Shown here: positions 55,733 through 64,000 of the stretch, one piece after another
Position numbering within the stretch: the stretch's first letter is position 1
How the letters are laid out: each line of letters starts with the position of its first letter
NCBI GenBank assembly: GCA_024867545.1
Contig: JANFNE010000013.1
Span: 558,001-622,000 of the forward strand
DNA from: Phytopythium helicoides
Taxonomy: Eukaryota; Oomycota; Peronosporomycetes; Pythiales; Pythiaceae
DNA length: 64,000 bases
Direction of reading: 5' to 3'
Made by a program: the position numbers and the translations under genes
Notes under the pieces: model-generated
Database searches by the model: none
The model's input: only the letters and a program-made list of their open reading frames with translations
Told to the model about the DNA's origin: nothing

Positions 55733-58700
55733 ATGGCGACGCGCCTGTCGTGGTCTTCGGGCTCCTCGACGCTCTCGGCGCCTCCGCCGCCAGCCGCGCG
55801 GCCCGCGCCGCCGCCAGCGCCCGCGGGCGTCACGCGAGTACCGTCGGGGCCGCCGGGGACGCCGCCCGCGGCCTTTACGCTCTTCCTGCGCGTGCACTCG
55901 GCGCGCAACCTGTCGACGGCGTCGCCCGGCGCCTACTGCAAGCTCTACGTGGGGGACTCGGCCATGGTCAGCGGGTCGGCGCAGCAGTCGATCGCCAACC
56001 TGCTGGGCTCGGACAACGGCGCGGCGCCGGCGCAGGGCGCGCACCGCGTGTTTCGCACGCGCGTCGAGAACGCGCACCCCAAGGAGCACCCCGTGTGGAA
56101 CCAGAAGTTCGAGGTCGCGGTGCGAGACCCCGCGACCGAGATCCTCAGCGTGCGCGTCAAGGGACAGCAGTCGCTCTTCAGCCCGGGCATCGGGGCCTGC
56201 GCCATTCAGCTCGCGCAGCTAGAGCTGGGGGACATTGCCGACCAGTGGTTCCCGCTGCACAAGGGCCAGCGCCAGGTAGGACAGCTTCGACTGCAGCTGC
56301 TACTGTCAGAGACCGCAGAGGAGGAGGTGGCGGCCGTCCCAGCCCCGCCACCGCGCTACTCGTACCAGCAGCAGCAGCAGCAGCAGTACCAACAGTACCA
56401 GCAGCAGTCCCAGTACCAGCAGCCACCGAAGCAGCAGCAGCCACCGCCCCCATCGTACTATAACAGCAGGGGTGACACGCCGGAGGAGCTCCCACGCGCG
56501 CAACCGACCATGTCGGTCGCCGAGATTCTCAAGCGGCGGGACATGGTACAGCAACCCGAGTACGCCCAGCCACCTCCGCCCCAATCGTGGCAGCAAGTAC
56601 ACGACAATCAAGAAGACGAAAGCGTGCTTGCTAAGAAGCGGCTAGAACACATGCAGCAGCGCGAGCGTGAGCTGGAGCGAGACCGGCAGATCAAAGAAGA
56701 GATGCTGGACAAGATGCGGGAACTCAAGCTCGAGTACCAACGCCAGCGACAAGAAGAAGAAGAACAGCAAAAGAAGCAGCAAGAGGAGGAGGAGGAGCGC
56801 AAACGCCAAGAGCAGCAGCGACAGCAAGAGCAAATGCGCCAGCAGCAGCGCCAGCAAGAAGAACTGCGCCAGCAGCAACAACAGCAGGAAGAACTGCGTC
56901 AGAAGCAGCAAGAATTACTGCGCCAACAGCATCAAGAGCAAGTACGCCAGCAACAGCAGCAACAGCAGCAACAGCAGCAGCAAACGTATGGATACAGGAG
57001 CTGGAGTGGTGGCAGCACAGAGTCCGTTGAGGCAGGTGGCTGGCACCAATCGTCAGTCACAACAACGGTGAGTACTGACTCTATTGGCAACCAAGACGAC
57101 GAACTGGTACGCGCAGTTCTGGGTAGCCAGCGAGCGCAGGCTATGTTGGACTCTGGGAACTTTCACCGTACCGACAACGCTGTACAGAGCGAGAAGAGCT
57201 TCGAGTACACGATTTCAGACAACGAGAGCCTTCCCCCTCCGTCCGTCTCGTCGTCAGTATCAAGTCATGACAACAAAGCAAAGAAACAGGCACCCAATCG
57301 GTCATACAGCAGCGTGGCCAACGATGCGCTTCCGTCGTCAGACTCTTCTGACTCGGATTCCTCCGAGTACAACAACACCCGGCGCGGATCCCGTGCAGCA
57401 AACATGGTGACGAGAACAAGCTCGAAGAAGAGCATACATAAGAAGAAATCATACGCTTCATCAACCTCAAGCGAAGACGACACATCCTCGCACCAGCGCC
57501 GCTCCCGACGGAACGAGGCCCCAAGGCACTCAACGAACCAGAAACTTACACATGGTGGGGTTGTTACTGGTATGACAGTTGATTCAGCACCCCAAGCCTT
57601 CCCCGTTCAGCAGCCAAAACCGGGAACTCTCGAATACGATCTGTACTACCCTGTTGAGAGCGGATCGATGCTCGAGCCGCCTGCTGCACCACAACCACCG
57701 GTGACCAAGAACAATGCCGCGGCAGTCCCCAACGTTACCGACCTCATCAACTTGGCCGTCGCACAACAACAGGAGTCAATGAAGCAGCTCATGAGTACCA
57801 TGACGTCCCGATCTCCATACGTGAACCAAGCCGATATTGCCGCACAAATTGCCGAACAGAACAGGTTGTTCCAAGAGCAGATGCTCAAGATGATTTCGCA
57901 AGCCAACCCGCAAGTCGCTCAGGCCATGGGAGCAACGCAGCAAGCCACCACTATTCCCTTTGCCAAGCCCTTGCATGGATCGCAGTTTGCAGAAGCAACA
58001 GCAGTTGTCAGTAATTCGGCGGACTCGTCGGACGTGTCTTCGGATGAAGAATCTCGACGGCAGCGACGAAAGCTCAAGAAGATGAAGAAGAAGATGAAGA
58101 AGATGAAGCGCAAGGCTAAGCGACGTGCGTTAAAAGCCAAGAATGGCGATTTAGGCAGTGACGATGACTCGGACTCTTCCTCGTCGTCCTCCTCTTCGTC
58201 TTCCTCTTCTTCGTCATCCGAGGAGGAGCGTCGTAAACGCAAGGCTAAAAAGAAGGCCAGAGAAAAGATGCGCGCTCGGAGTGAAGCTACTCGTGGCCCC
58301 TCAGATGGCGATACGCCTCTCTTCCCGAGCGCTCGCAGCTCCTACGCGAGTGAGCCAGCATTAAGCAAGTATACGGCGCCGCCAGTCCATTCCAAGGCTA
58401 CCACATATGCTAGTTCACCGGCGTTGAATCCGCGCAAGAAGCCACCCATCCAGCCCATGTCCGCGTACGACCTTCAGCAGCAGCAGCCCAAGGTGACTGT
58501 CGGTGGTGTTATCCACGCTGCTTCTAGTGCGGCGTCCGTAGTGTCGGATGTGGCTTCGATCGCTTCCAGTATTCAGTCGATCGCTGGCGGAGGGGATGGC
58601 GATGCTGGAAATGCTGCTGATGCGTTTGGGGGAGGAGCTGATCTGGCTCAGTTGATGGGCGGAGCAGGCGGCAACAACGGATTCAACATTGCAGACATCC

Positions 58701-58861
58701 TGGCCCAGAATGGCCTCGCCGGCGCTAACATCGATCCTTCCCAGTTTTTCGGCGCGACCGATGCTTCCAATGGCCTCAATATTGGCGATATCATTGGTCA
58801 GAACGGGGCAGGCAACGGCTTCGACAGCAACAACAATGGGCCGACAGAGTATTACTTCTAG
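55733..58861 (+). CDS. C2-domain protein, copy 2, with polyQ region
   Basis: Start at ATG 55733 (MATRLSWSSG), which follows a pyrimidine-rich leader; 1042 residues. The C2-like domain (residues about 42-200) has the same boxes as copy 1: GAYCKLYVGDSAM, VFRTRVENAHPKEHPVWNQKFEV, ILSVRVKGQ, IGACAIQLAQLELGD, DQWFPLHKGQ. Next come a Gln-rich stretch, a long Glu/Gln/Arg coiled coil, a second Gln run, Ser/Asp-rich disorder, a Lys-rich segment with a poly-Ser run, and a Gly/Asn-rich end. CAG/CAA runs make this region prone to length variation. Canonical calcium ligands are missing. Probably a scaffold; a condensate-forming property is an inference from composition. Confidence 0.75.
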   Translation: MATRLSWSSGSSTLSAPPPPAARPAPPPAPAGVTRVPSGPPGTPPAAFTLFLRVHSARNLSTASPGAYCKLYVGDSAMVSGSAQQSIANLLGSDNGAAPAQGAHRVFRTRVENAHPKEHPVWNQKFEVAVRDPATEILSVRVKGQQSLFSPGIGACAIQLAQLELGDIADQWFPLHKGQRQVGQLRLQLLLSETAEEEVAAVPAPPPRYSYQQQQQQQYQQYQQQSQYQQPPKQQQPPPPSYYNSRGDTPEELPRAQPTMSVAEILKRRDMVQQPEYAQPPPPQSWQQVHDNQEDESVLAKKRLEHMQQRERELERDRQIKEEMLDKMRELKLEYQRQRQEEEEQQKKQQEEEEERKRQEQQRQQEQMRQQQRQQEELRQQQQQQEELRQKQQELLRQQHQEQVRQQQQQQQQQQQQTYGYRSWSGGSTESVEAGGWHQSSVTTTVSTDSIGNQDDELVRAVLGSQRAQAMLDSGNFHRTDNAVQSEKSFEYTISDNESLPPPSVSSSVSSHDNKAKKQAPNRSYSSVANDALPSSDSSDSDSSEYNNTRRGSRAANMVTRTSSKKSIHKKKSYASSTSSEDDTSSHQRRSRRNEAPRHSTNQKLTHGGVVTGMTVDSAPQAFPVQQPKPGTLEYDLYYPVESGSMLEPPAAPQPPVTKNNAAAVPNVTDLINLAVAQQQESMKQLMSTMTSRSPYVNQADIAAQIAEQNRLFQEQMLKMISQANPQVAQAMGATQQATTIPFAKPLHGSQFAEATAVVSNSADSSDVSSDEESRRQRRKLKKMKKKMKKMKRKAKRRALKAKNGDLGSDDDSDSSSSSSSSSSSSSSSEEERRKRKAKKKAREKMRARSEATRGPSDGDTPLFPSARSSYASEPALSKYTAPPVHSKATTYASSPALNPRKKPPIQPMSAYDLQQQQPKVTVGGVIHAASSAASVVSDVASIASSIQSIAGGGDGDAGNAADAFGGGADLAQLMGGAGGNNGFNIADILAQNGLAGANIDPSQFFGATDASNGLNIGDIIGQNGAGNGFDSNNNGPTEYYF
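56360..57000 (+). repeat. CAG/CAA-rich coding repeat (polyQ/QE)
   Basis: Short runs of CAG and CAA interrupted by TAC and GAG codons. Pure Gln runs reach about 7-10 residues. The two densest blocks are at about 56367-56445 and 56810-56985. Confidence 0.7.
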
Positions 58862-59181
58862 CCGAGTCGTGTAGACGCATCGTTGTCTTTAGCACCGCAA
58901 TCGTCATATCTTCGACAATCATCGCCGTCTAGCGAGGAGCGTCAGCTTGATTGTGCTAGGAATGTCGCGGCAGCTCTGCATTGGCGAAGATCACGGGATA
59001 GCGGTGTCAACTGGTAGTGATGCTGAACAAGGCGTGGCCACCGTCGAATCGTGTGGTTCCCTTGTGTGATCATGGCTTTCCGTTGTGTCTGATGTTTACA
59101 CTTTCAAGGCTTGCGGCAAGCCGCCTCCGTGTGCTCGTGTCGGATCGTGAAGGCGTTGTCTGGACCACAGCGGCGGCGGAG
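58862..59181. other. 3' flank of C2 copy 2
   Basis: About 320 bases without a recognisable gene. Confidence 0.3.
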
Positions 59182-59952
59182 CTATGCAACAACCCGCTGT
59201 TGCTCCTCGTCTGGCTGGGACAGCTTCTTTCGGGTAGTCGTGAAAAAGGCAACAATCAGACCGACATTCCACAGCTGATGATGCTCTGTGTTGGACACTT
59301 GCTTGTCAAGTGCTCGACGGCGGCAATTGGACATGAAGAAATGGATTTTCAGTTCGAACGCCAAGTGCGTGGCGCCAGTGATGCGGACGACAAGTGCATG
59401 ACGACGCTGCCACGCCACGCCATGCGTGGGTTTTTGCTTGCGCGTCGAGGCTGCTCGCTGAACTGCCGAGGCATCGTCGTTGCACACGGCGGCGCGAACG
59501 GCGATAGCGCGCGCTCGTCTCAGTCTCTTCCGGCCCCATCCGCGCTCATCTGAGCCCAGCTCCACGTCCAAAGGTGTCGACGCGTCCAGTTTTCGGTCCG
59601 ACGTCGAGCCGTGCTCCTCTCGGATCCCTGAGCTGGCATTGTACGGAGGTTCCACCACGGTACGCTCGGAGGCGCTAATCGCCTCCGAGGGCGTTGATCG
59701 CTCCGGCACGGGAGAATCCAGGCGGTCGACAGCATCGTTGGCAATCGGGCCGTGATCCCCAAGCAGACCCGCCAATCCCATTGCCAAGCCTACCAAACGA
59801 AGGAGTGGCATCGGAAGGGACCGAAAAGCGTGGGCTTCTGCCTCATGTATGATTGCAGAGGAGCACTCGCGCAGCAAAGGAGCAGCGAGCGGAGCTTTTT
59901 GAGGCCCCCGAGAGCCTCCGCCCCAGGGGCGGAACGAGCGTCGCCTCTCCAT
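59182..59952 (-). CDS. doubtful hypothetical protein
   Basis: A minus-strand frame from ATG 59952 gives about 256 residues. Residues 20-80 contain a charged helix and a short hydrophobic stretch (PLLRLVGLAMGLAGLLG), with an acidic, disordered part after it. The second half (from about residue 150) is Arg/His-rich and looks less like a real protein, so the true end may be earlier, through an intron. An overlapping plus-strand ORF (59017-59553) is not convincing. No family recognised. Confidence 0.3.
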   Translation of the reverse strand: MERRRSFRPWGGGSRGPQKAPLAAPLLRECSSAIIHEAEAHAFRSLPMPLLRLVGLAMGLAGLLGDHGPIANDAVDRLDSPVPERSTPSEAISASERTVVEPPYNASSGIREEHGSTSDRKLDASTPLDVELGSDERGWGRKRLRRARAIAVRAAVCNDDASAVQRAASTRKQKPTHGVAWQRRHALVVRITGATHLAFELKIHFFMSNCRRRALDKQVSNTEHHQLWNVGLIVAFFTTTRKKLSQPDEEQQRVVA

Positions 59953-60506
59953 ACCAACCGCATCTTCCACGGCGCAAACTGACTCTTGCGGCGTCGTCAC
60001 CAAGATAACCTTGCCTCCGCTGATACGGGCAGAAACCGGACGCAGGGGTAGGTGACCATCACGCGCTGACCAATCAAAATCGCGCGCCTCTCCACTCCGC
60101 GTAAAAATGGTCCAACCTCATCGCGTCGATGCAAGCGCGTGCAAAGACAGTCTTGTATGGGTTCCAGTATGCCTCTCCGCACAAAAGAAGAGAGGTCGTT
60201 CCCGAGCGAGCCCAAGTCGATGATCTCTCTTTCACCCCCAGTCCGGATCAGACAATAGAGGCACCACCAACTTTCGCAGGTCCTTCACCCCCCCAGCTTC
60301 CACCCTCCGACCGTCCACTCCGCCATCTGCATCAACTCTCAGAGGTCCGTCGTCGCGCGCTCTGGTGCACAAAACCGGGGCGGATCAACTTCTACCGTAC
60401 CGGTACACACTAGCCCTAGCCCCCCCCGTCGTGGGCTTTTCTCCCGCCAGCCTGGGCCGCCGAGGCTGGTCATGGCCCGCCCCACATCGCAACTGGCCCG
60501 CGCAGC
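59953..60506. other. intergenic, promoter of C2 copy 3
   Basis: About 550 bases. A palindromic TACCGTACCGGTA motif lies at about 60395-60410, roughly 100 bases before the C2 copy 3 ATG. No other feature seen. Confidence 0.35.
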
Positions 60507-62354
60507 ATGGAGGGCGCGCGGCCGGCGTCGACGTCTTCGTACTTCGCGCGGCCGCGAGGCGCGCGGCTGCTGCTGCGCGTGCACTCGGCCGAGGGCCTGC
60601 GCCACGTGTCGGCGGCCGGCGCCTACTGCAAGCTGTACGTGGGGGCGGTCGAGATGGTGCGCGGCTCGCGGCACTACCGGCAGAGCCTCGGGCGCAAGGG
60701 CGGGCTGTCGGCGTCTGCGTCGGCGCACAGCCTCTCGCGGCTGCTGCACGCGCCAGGAGACGCGCAGGAGGACGACCGCGGCGCGGACGACGTGGCCGAC
60801 GGACGCATGAAGGTGCTCAAGACGCAGGTGGTCAAGGGCAAGCGACCCAACGTCGTCTGGAACGAAAAGTTCGACGTCGAGGTCGCCGACCCGGCGAGGG
60901 AGGTGCTCAGCGTGCGCGTCAAGTCGGCGCGGCTCATGGCCTCACCGTCCATTGGCGCGTGCGCAGTGTCGCTGCGCATACTCCCGGGCGTCACCGTCGA
61001 CCGATGGATCGACCTCATGGACGGACGCAAGCCCGCAGGACGCATCCGCCTGCAGATGCGGCTCGTCGACGACGCGGCCGACGCCACGGACGTCGACCCC
61101 ATGAGCCACTCGTGGCCGTCCCCAGTGGCAAACGCAAAGCCCAACAACGCCAGCACGTCCTCGACAGAGTCCGAGACGGCCACGTCCTCGCCCACGCTGC
61201 TCATCACGCCCATTCCAGGCAACCGGCCCGCTCCCGGGTCGGCAAGGAGGTATAGGGAGTCGAGGCGCAAGCGGGAGCTTTCTGTGCGGGCCTCTGGCGG
61301 CCTCGCAGCTCAAGACGCAGTCGCTGAGTCCGCAGAGCGACCACCAGAAGCACGACAGCAACCAGGCGCGCACCAGCGAGGACAACCTCAGCGGCATGGA
61401 CTATGAGAGGAACAGCGCACCCACGGCCGACTCGGCCCCCGCCACCACGCGCGTCTCCTTCAACAGCTTTGTGCACACTCCGTCGAGCCCGGGAGTCACT
61501 CCGCCCAAGCCCAAAGCGAACGCGTCGCCACAGTCAAGCCCCGGCTCGAGCCCCCCGGTTGAAGACGCCGACTCGGATTCCGACCACGTGCCTGAGGATT
61601 TGCCTCCGGCCCCACTGGCCCAGGGCTCGTTGAAAGACCGCGGGACCATGACGATGGACGAGCTGGGTGCGTTTCCCGCTTCCTGCATGCTTTGGATGGG
61701 GGGAGATATGATACTGACGGACGATGTGTGGCTCTTGCAGACAAGTCTCGACTGCACATGTCGGCGCTTGGGCCGTCCGTTGCGCAGCACCGCCGCAAGG
61801 CCCGGAAACCGTCGGTAGCACCGCGCGAGAGCTCTCGAGTACACTTTGACAGCGACAGCGACAGCGACTTCGGTGACCTAAGCGACGACGACGACGATGT
61901 TGTGGCGGTACAGGCTCCTCAGCGAACACACAGCCCGCAGCGGTCCGTGGTCATCTTCGAGGACGACGAGGAGGTCGTGCGAGCTCAGCAAGAGAAGCTG
62001 CGGCTCACAGACCGCACGACAGCATCCGCTGGCACGCCATCAGTGATATCAGTGGCCGCAAGTGACTATGACCTGGAGGGCAACCGAAGTCACAGCACTG
62101 GGCCAGAAGATGACTCGGACGAGTACTCGGATGAAGAGGATGAGGACGAAGAATCGGATGAGGAGCCCCGCATTCCGCTGAACGCGTCGCTGACCAAGTT
62201 GCTCTGTCGGTTTAGCGCGAATGTGCTCATCGAAGACGAGGATGAGGACGAGGAAGACGACGACGTTCACGCACTCATGGGCGAAATGGACGAGTTCGTG
62301 CCTATCATGGACTTCGCCGAGCACGCCCCCGTGGACGATATTGACTGCGCATGA
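60507..62354 (+). CDS. C2-domain protein, copy 3, with introns
   Basis: ATG 60507 (MEGARPASTSSYF) opens the C2-like domain: RLLLRVHSAEGLRHVSAAGAY, CKLYVGAVEMV, KTQVVKGKRPNVVWNEKFDV, LSVRVKSARL, IGACAVSLRIL. After residue about 245 the frame must move to the one containing SPQSDHQKHDSNQART and MDYERNSAP. A splice between about 61240 and 61350 is needed and has several candidate sites. A clear intron follows at 61667-61740, then DKSRLHMSALGPSV and a very acidic Ser/Asp-rich tail with a hydrophobic patch (LTKLLCRFSANVLIED) to the stop at 62354. It is a paralogue of copies 1 and 2 and lacks the same calcium ligands. Confidence 0.6.
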
Positions 62355-62521
62355 GCGCGCCTTCCCGCGACTGGCAGCGGGCCATATTTACGGACGGGGC
62401 CTTTCTCCCAAGCGTGTTATATAATCGGGAATAGAGGCCAACCAGCAACCTCGCGTCCCTCCGTTGCGTTTGGATCTGGATTGACAGCGCAGACAATCGT
62501 GAACAGTTGCAGGTGAGCGCC

Positions 62522-64000
62522 ATGAACGAGATCCGCGCGGTTGAGATTCTCCAGGCGAGAGTTCGCGGTCGCAGGTGGCGGCAAAAATGGCAAGCAGCTC
62601 TGGTGCGTCCATGTGTTTTTCCTCTAGTGGCAATATTGAAGCAGATGGCTCACTTACTTCCCATGTGGTTGATCTTTGCAGCATGGGATTACTCGCTTGC
62701 AGGCTTTGCAACGTGGCAGATATTCGCGTCGAGAGTTTATGTCTCTACTGGCGCTCCATCGACAGCAGGTACTGTCGTGGTCCGTATGGCATTGCCAACT
62801 CACGCATAGGCTCTGATCTGGAAGTTGGCAACCACAGCGAGCACTTGATGCGGATACTGAACGGAGGCAGCATCGTATCTGGACAAATGAGCGGGTGCTT
62901 CAGTTCCTGCGCCACACTAGCGCGAACGACCTGGCAAAGATTCGCACGTTTCGTCAGCGTCGGGCTGCTCGCACCATCCAGCGCGAGTGGCTGCGATCGC
63001 GAAGTGGACGCGTGAGGGTCAACGAGGAAGTGCAGGATCCTCGAACTCGTGTGTTCACATTCAGGTCCGTTCAATGTGAATGCGGTTGCAGCAGTGGATA
63101 CGAACGAGTCATCATACCCAGACGAGCTGTTCGGGCCACTACCGTCTTTGGAAGGCATAAAACTCGTTGGCCACGATGCGGAGGCAATGACGGAACGCCG
63201 TCGCAAGATTCGAGACCGGTACGTGAAGGTGACGGCAGTGTTCACTCAAAGACCGATCTAATTGCCCATGTTGACCGCTAATGTCAGGATCAAGACCAAG
63301 ATTCAGCAGCAAAAGGAGGAAGAGATCCGCGAGGCAACCACCAATGCGATCCAACCCACACCTCCGTCAACCCGGAAGGAACTGTGCGAGTCATTGCATC
63401 GCCTACGAGCCCATACGTGCAGTCGAATCGCTCACCATGCATCGACAATCAGAGCCACAGTACAGGAGAAGCGGCTTAAGCAGGCGCAGCTTGTGGCCAG
63501 CTGCAGCAACCGATTGACTCACCTGATATCTGAACAACCTCCACTTGTTGATCCAGGGAAAGACCCAAGTAAGGATATGGAATCCTGGAGTGATCGCCGC
63601 AAGCACGATGCCTGGAAGGCACATCAAGATGTCATTCACAACACAATCAGCAAGAGCCACTGGTATGAGACGCACCTCGCTGGAGAGATGCGCGATATTC
63701 GCAGCACGTACGCTGCGAATCCTTGGGAGTCGAGCAAGGAAGTGTGGACATGGCCGCGGAAGTCAGAGCCAACTTCTAGTCTTCAAGCCAGCACTGATGT
63801 TAACACAGATGGCGAGATCAAAAAGTTCCTCTTTGGAGAAGCAAGCAAACAACCGGTCGAAGACTGCGCGGCGTCTGCGTGGTGGACAGCACACTGCACT
63901 CAGTCGCATTTGTCATTTCTGTCGGATGAAAACCGACCGCTCAACGTCCGTGATGGAGATTCTAGAGAGTGGACACCCGAAGCACTAGCAAATCCTCAGC
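62522..64000 (+). CDS. IQ-motif protein, 5' part, runs off the right edge
   Basis: Exons: 62522-62602, 62703-62768, 62838 to about 63040, about 63090-63218, and 63288 to the window edge. Phases fit at all junctions except the one at about 63040-63090, where several splice pairs are possible. ATG 62522 begins MNEIRAVEILQARVRGRRWRQKWQ (shown only in part here: an IQ-type helix). Exon 3 has a second IQ-like helix (AARTIQREWLRSRSG). Exon 5 starts with a Gln/Lys/Glu helix and has a Trp-rich part (ESWSDRRKHDAW, NPWESSKEVWTWP), open at 64000. Calmodulin or myosin-light-chain-like partners are expected for IQ motifs. The family beyond IQ is not recognised. Confidence 0.5.

Noticed and set aside
59017..59553. 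178-codon plus-strand ORF after C2 copy 2
   Set aside because: Composition is uneven and shows no domain; the opposite strand gives an equally long frame, so neither is clearly coding.
1..64000. Transposons, CRISPR arrays, integrases, phage genes
   Set aside because: I looked on both strands and found no transposase, reverse transcriptase, terminal repeats or direct-repeat arrays.

Overview
This window is eukaryotic nuclear DNA and most likely comes from an oomycete. The evidence is short introns (about 40-100 nt, mostly GT-AG), compact gene spacing on both strands, a cluster of elicitin-like secreted proteins with GPI-type tails, a PAN/Apple-type small secreted protein, cystinosin paralogues in tandem, and an IQ/ankyrin and OFD1-like gene set typical of organisms with flagellated zoospores. 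I see no prokaryotic operons, CRISPR arrays, rRNA or tRNA genes, and no intact transposon.

Layout. 1-10 kb: the 5' end of a membrane-protein gene running off the left edge (-), a TMEM65-like protein fused to an EF-hand (+), a small MLRQ/B12D-like mitochondrial protein (+), and an eight-exon WDR81-like BEACH/WD40 gene (-, about 2267 residues). 10-17 kb: two degraded gene remnants, a polytopic membrane protein with LRRs (+), and a CAMK-like kinase with a very large N-lobe insertion (+). 17-25 kb: a giant ankyrin/IQ-motif protein (-) whose frame is broken three times, and an unrecognised protein (+). 25-41 kb: an accessory region where a family of LRR-like proteins (one frame-broken copy, two intact, two relics) is interleaved with four cystinosin-family transporters (one intact, three frame-broken). 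41-46 kb: a PAN-like small secreted protein and four elicitin-like genes, all (-). 46-64 kb: an LRR (RNase-inhibitor type) protein, an OFD1-like LisH/coiled-coil gene, three C2-domain paralogues and an IQ-motif gene running off the right edge, all (+), with one doubtful (-) ORF between.

How the parts relate. The 46-64 kb and 1-25 kb flanks read as conserved housekeeping, ciliary and endosomal genes with clean frames, apart from the ankyrin/IQ gene. The 20-42.5 kb stretch carries about a dozen apparent single-base or short indels inside otherwise well-preserved paralogues. This indicates either recent birth-and-death of duplicated genes or a stretch of poor consensus sequence, and the sequence alone cannot decide between them. 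Exon junctions given here were derived by hand from splice-site motifs and reading-frame continuity; where I could not fix a junction I say so.
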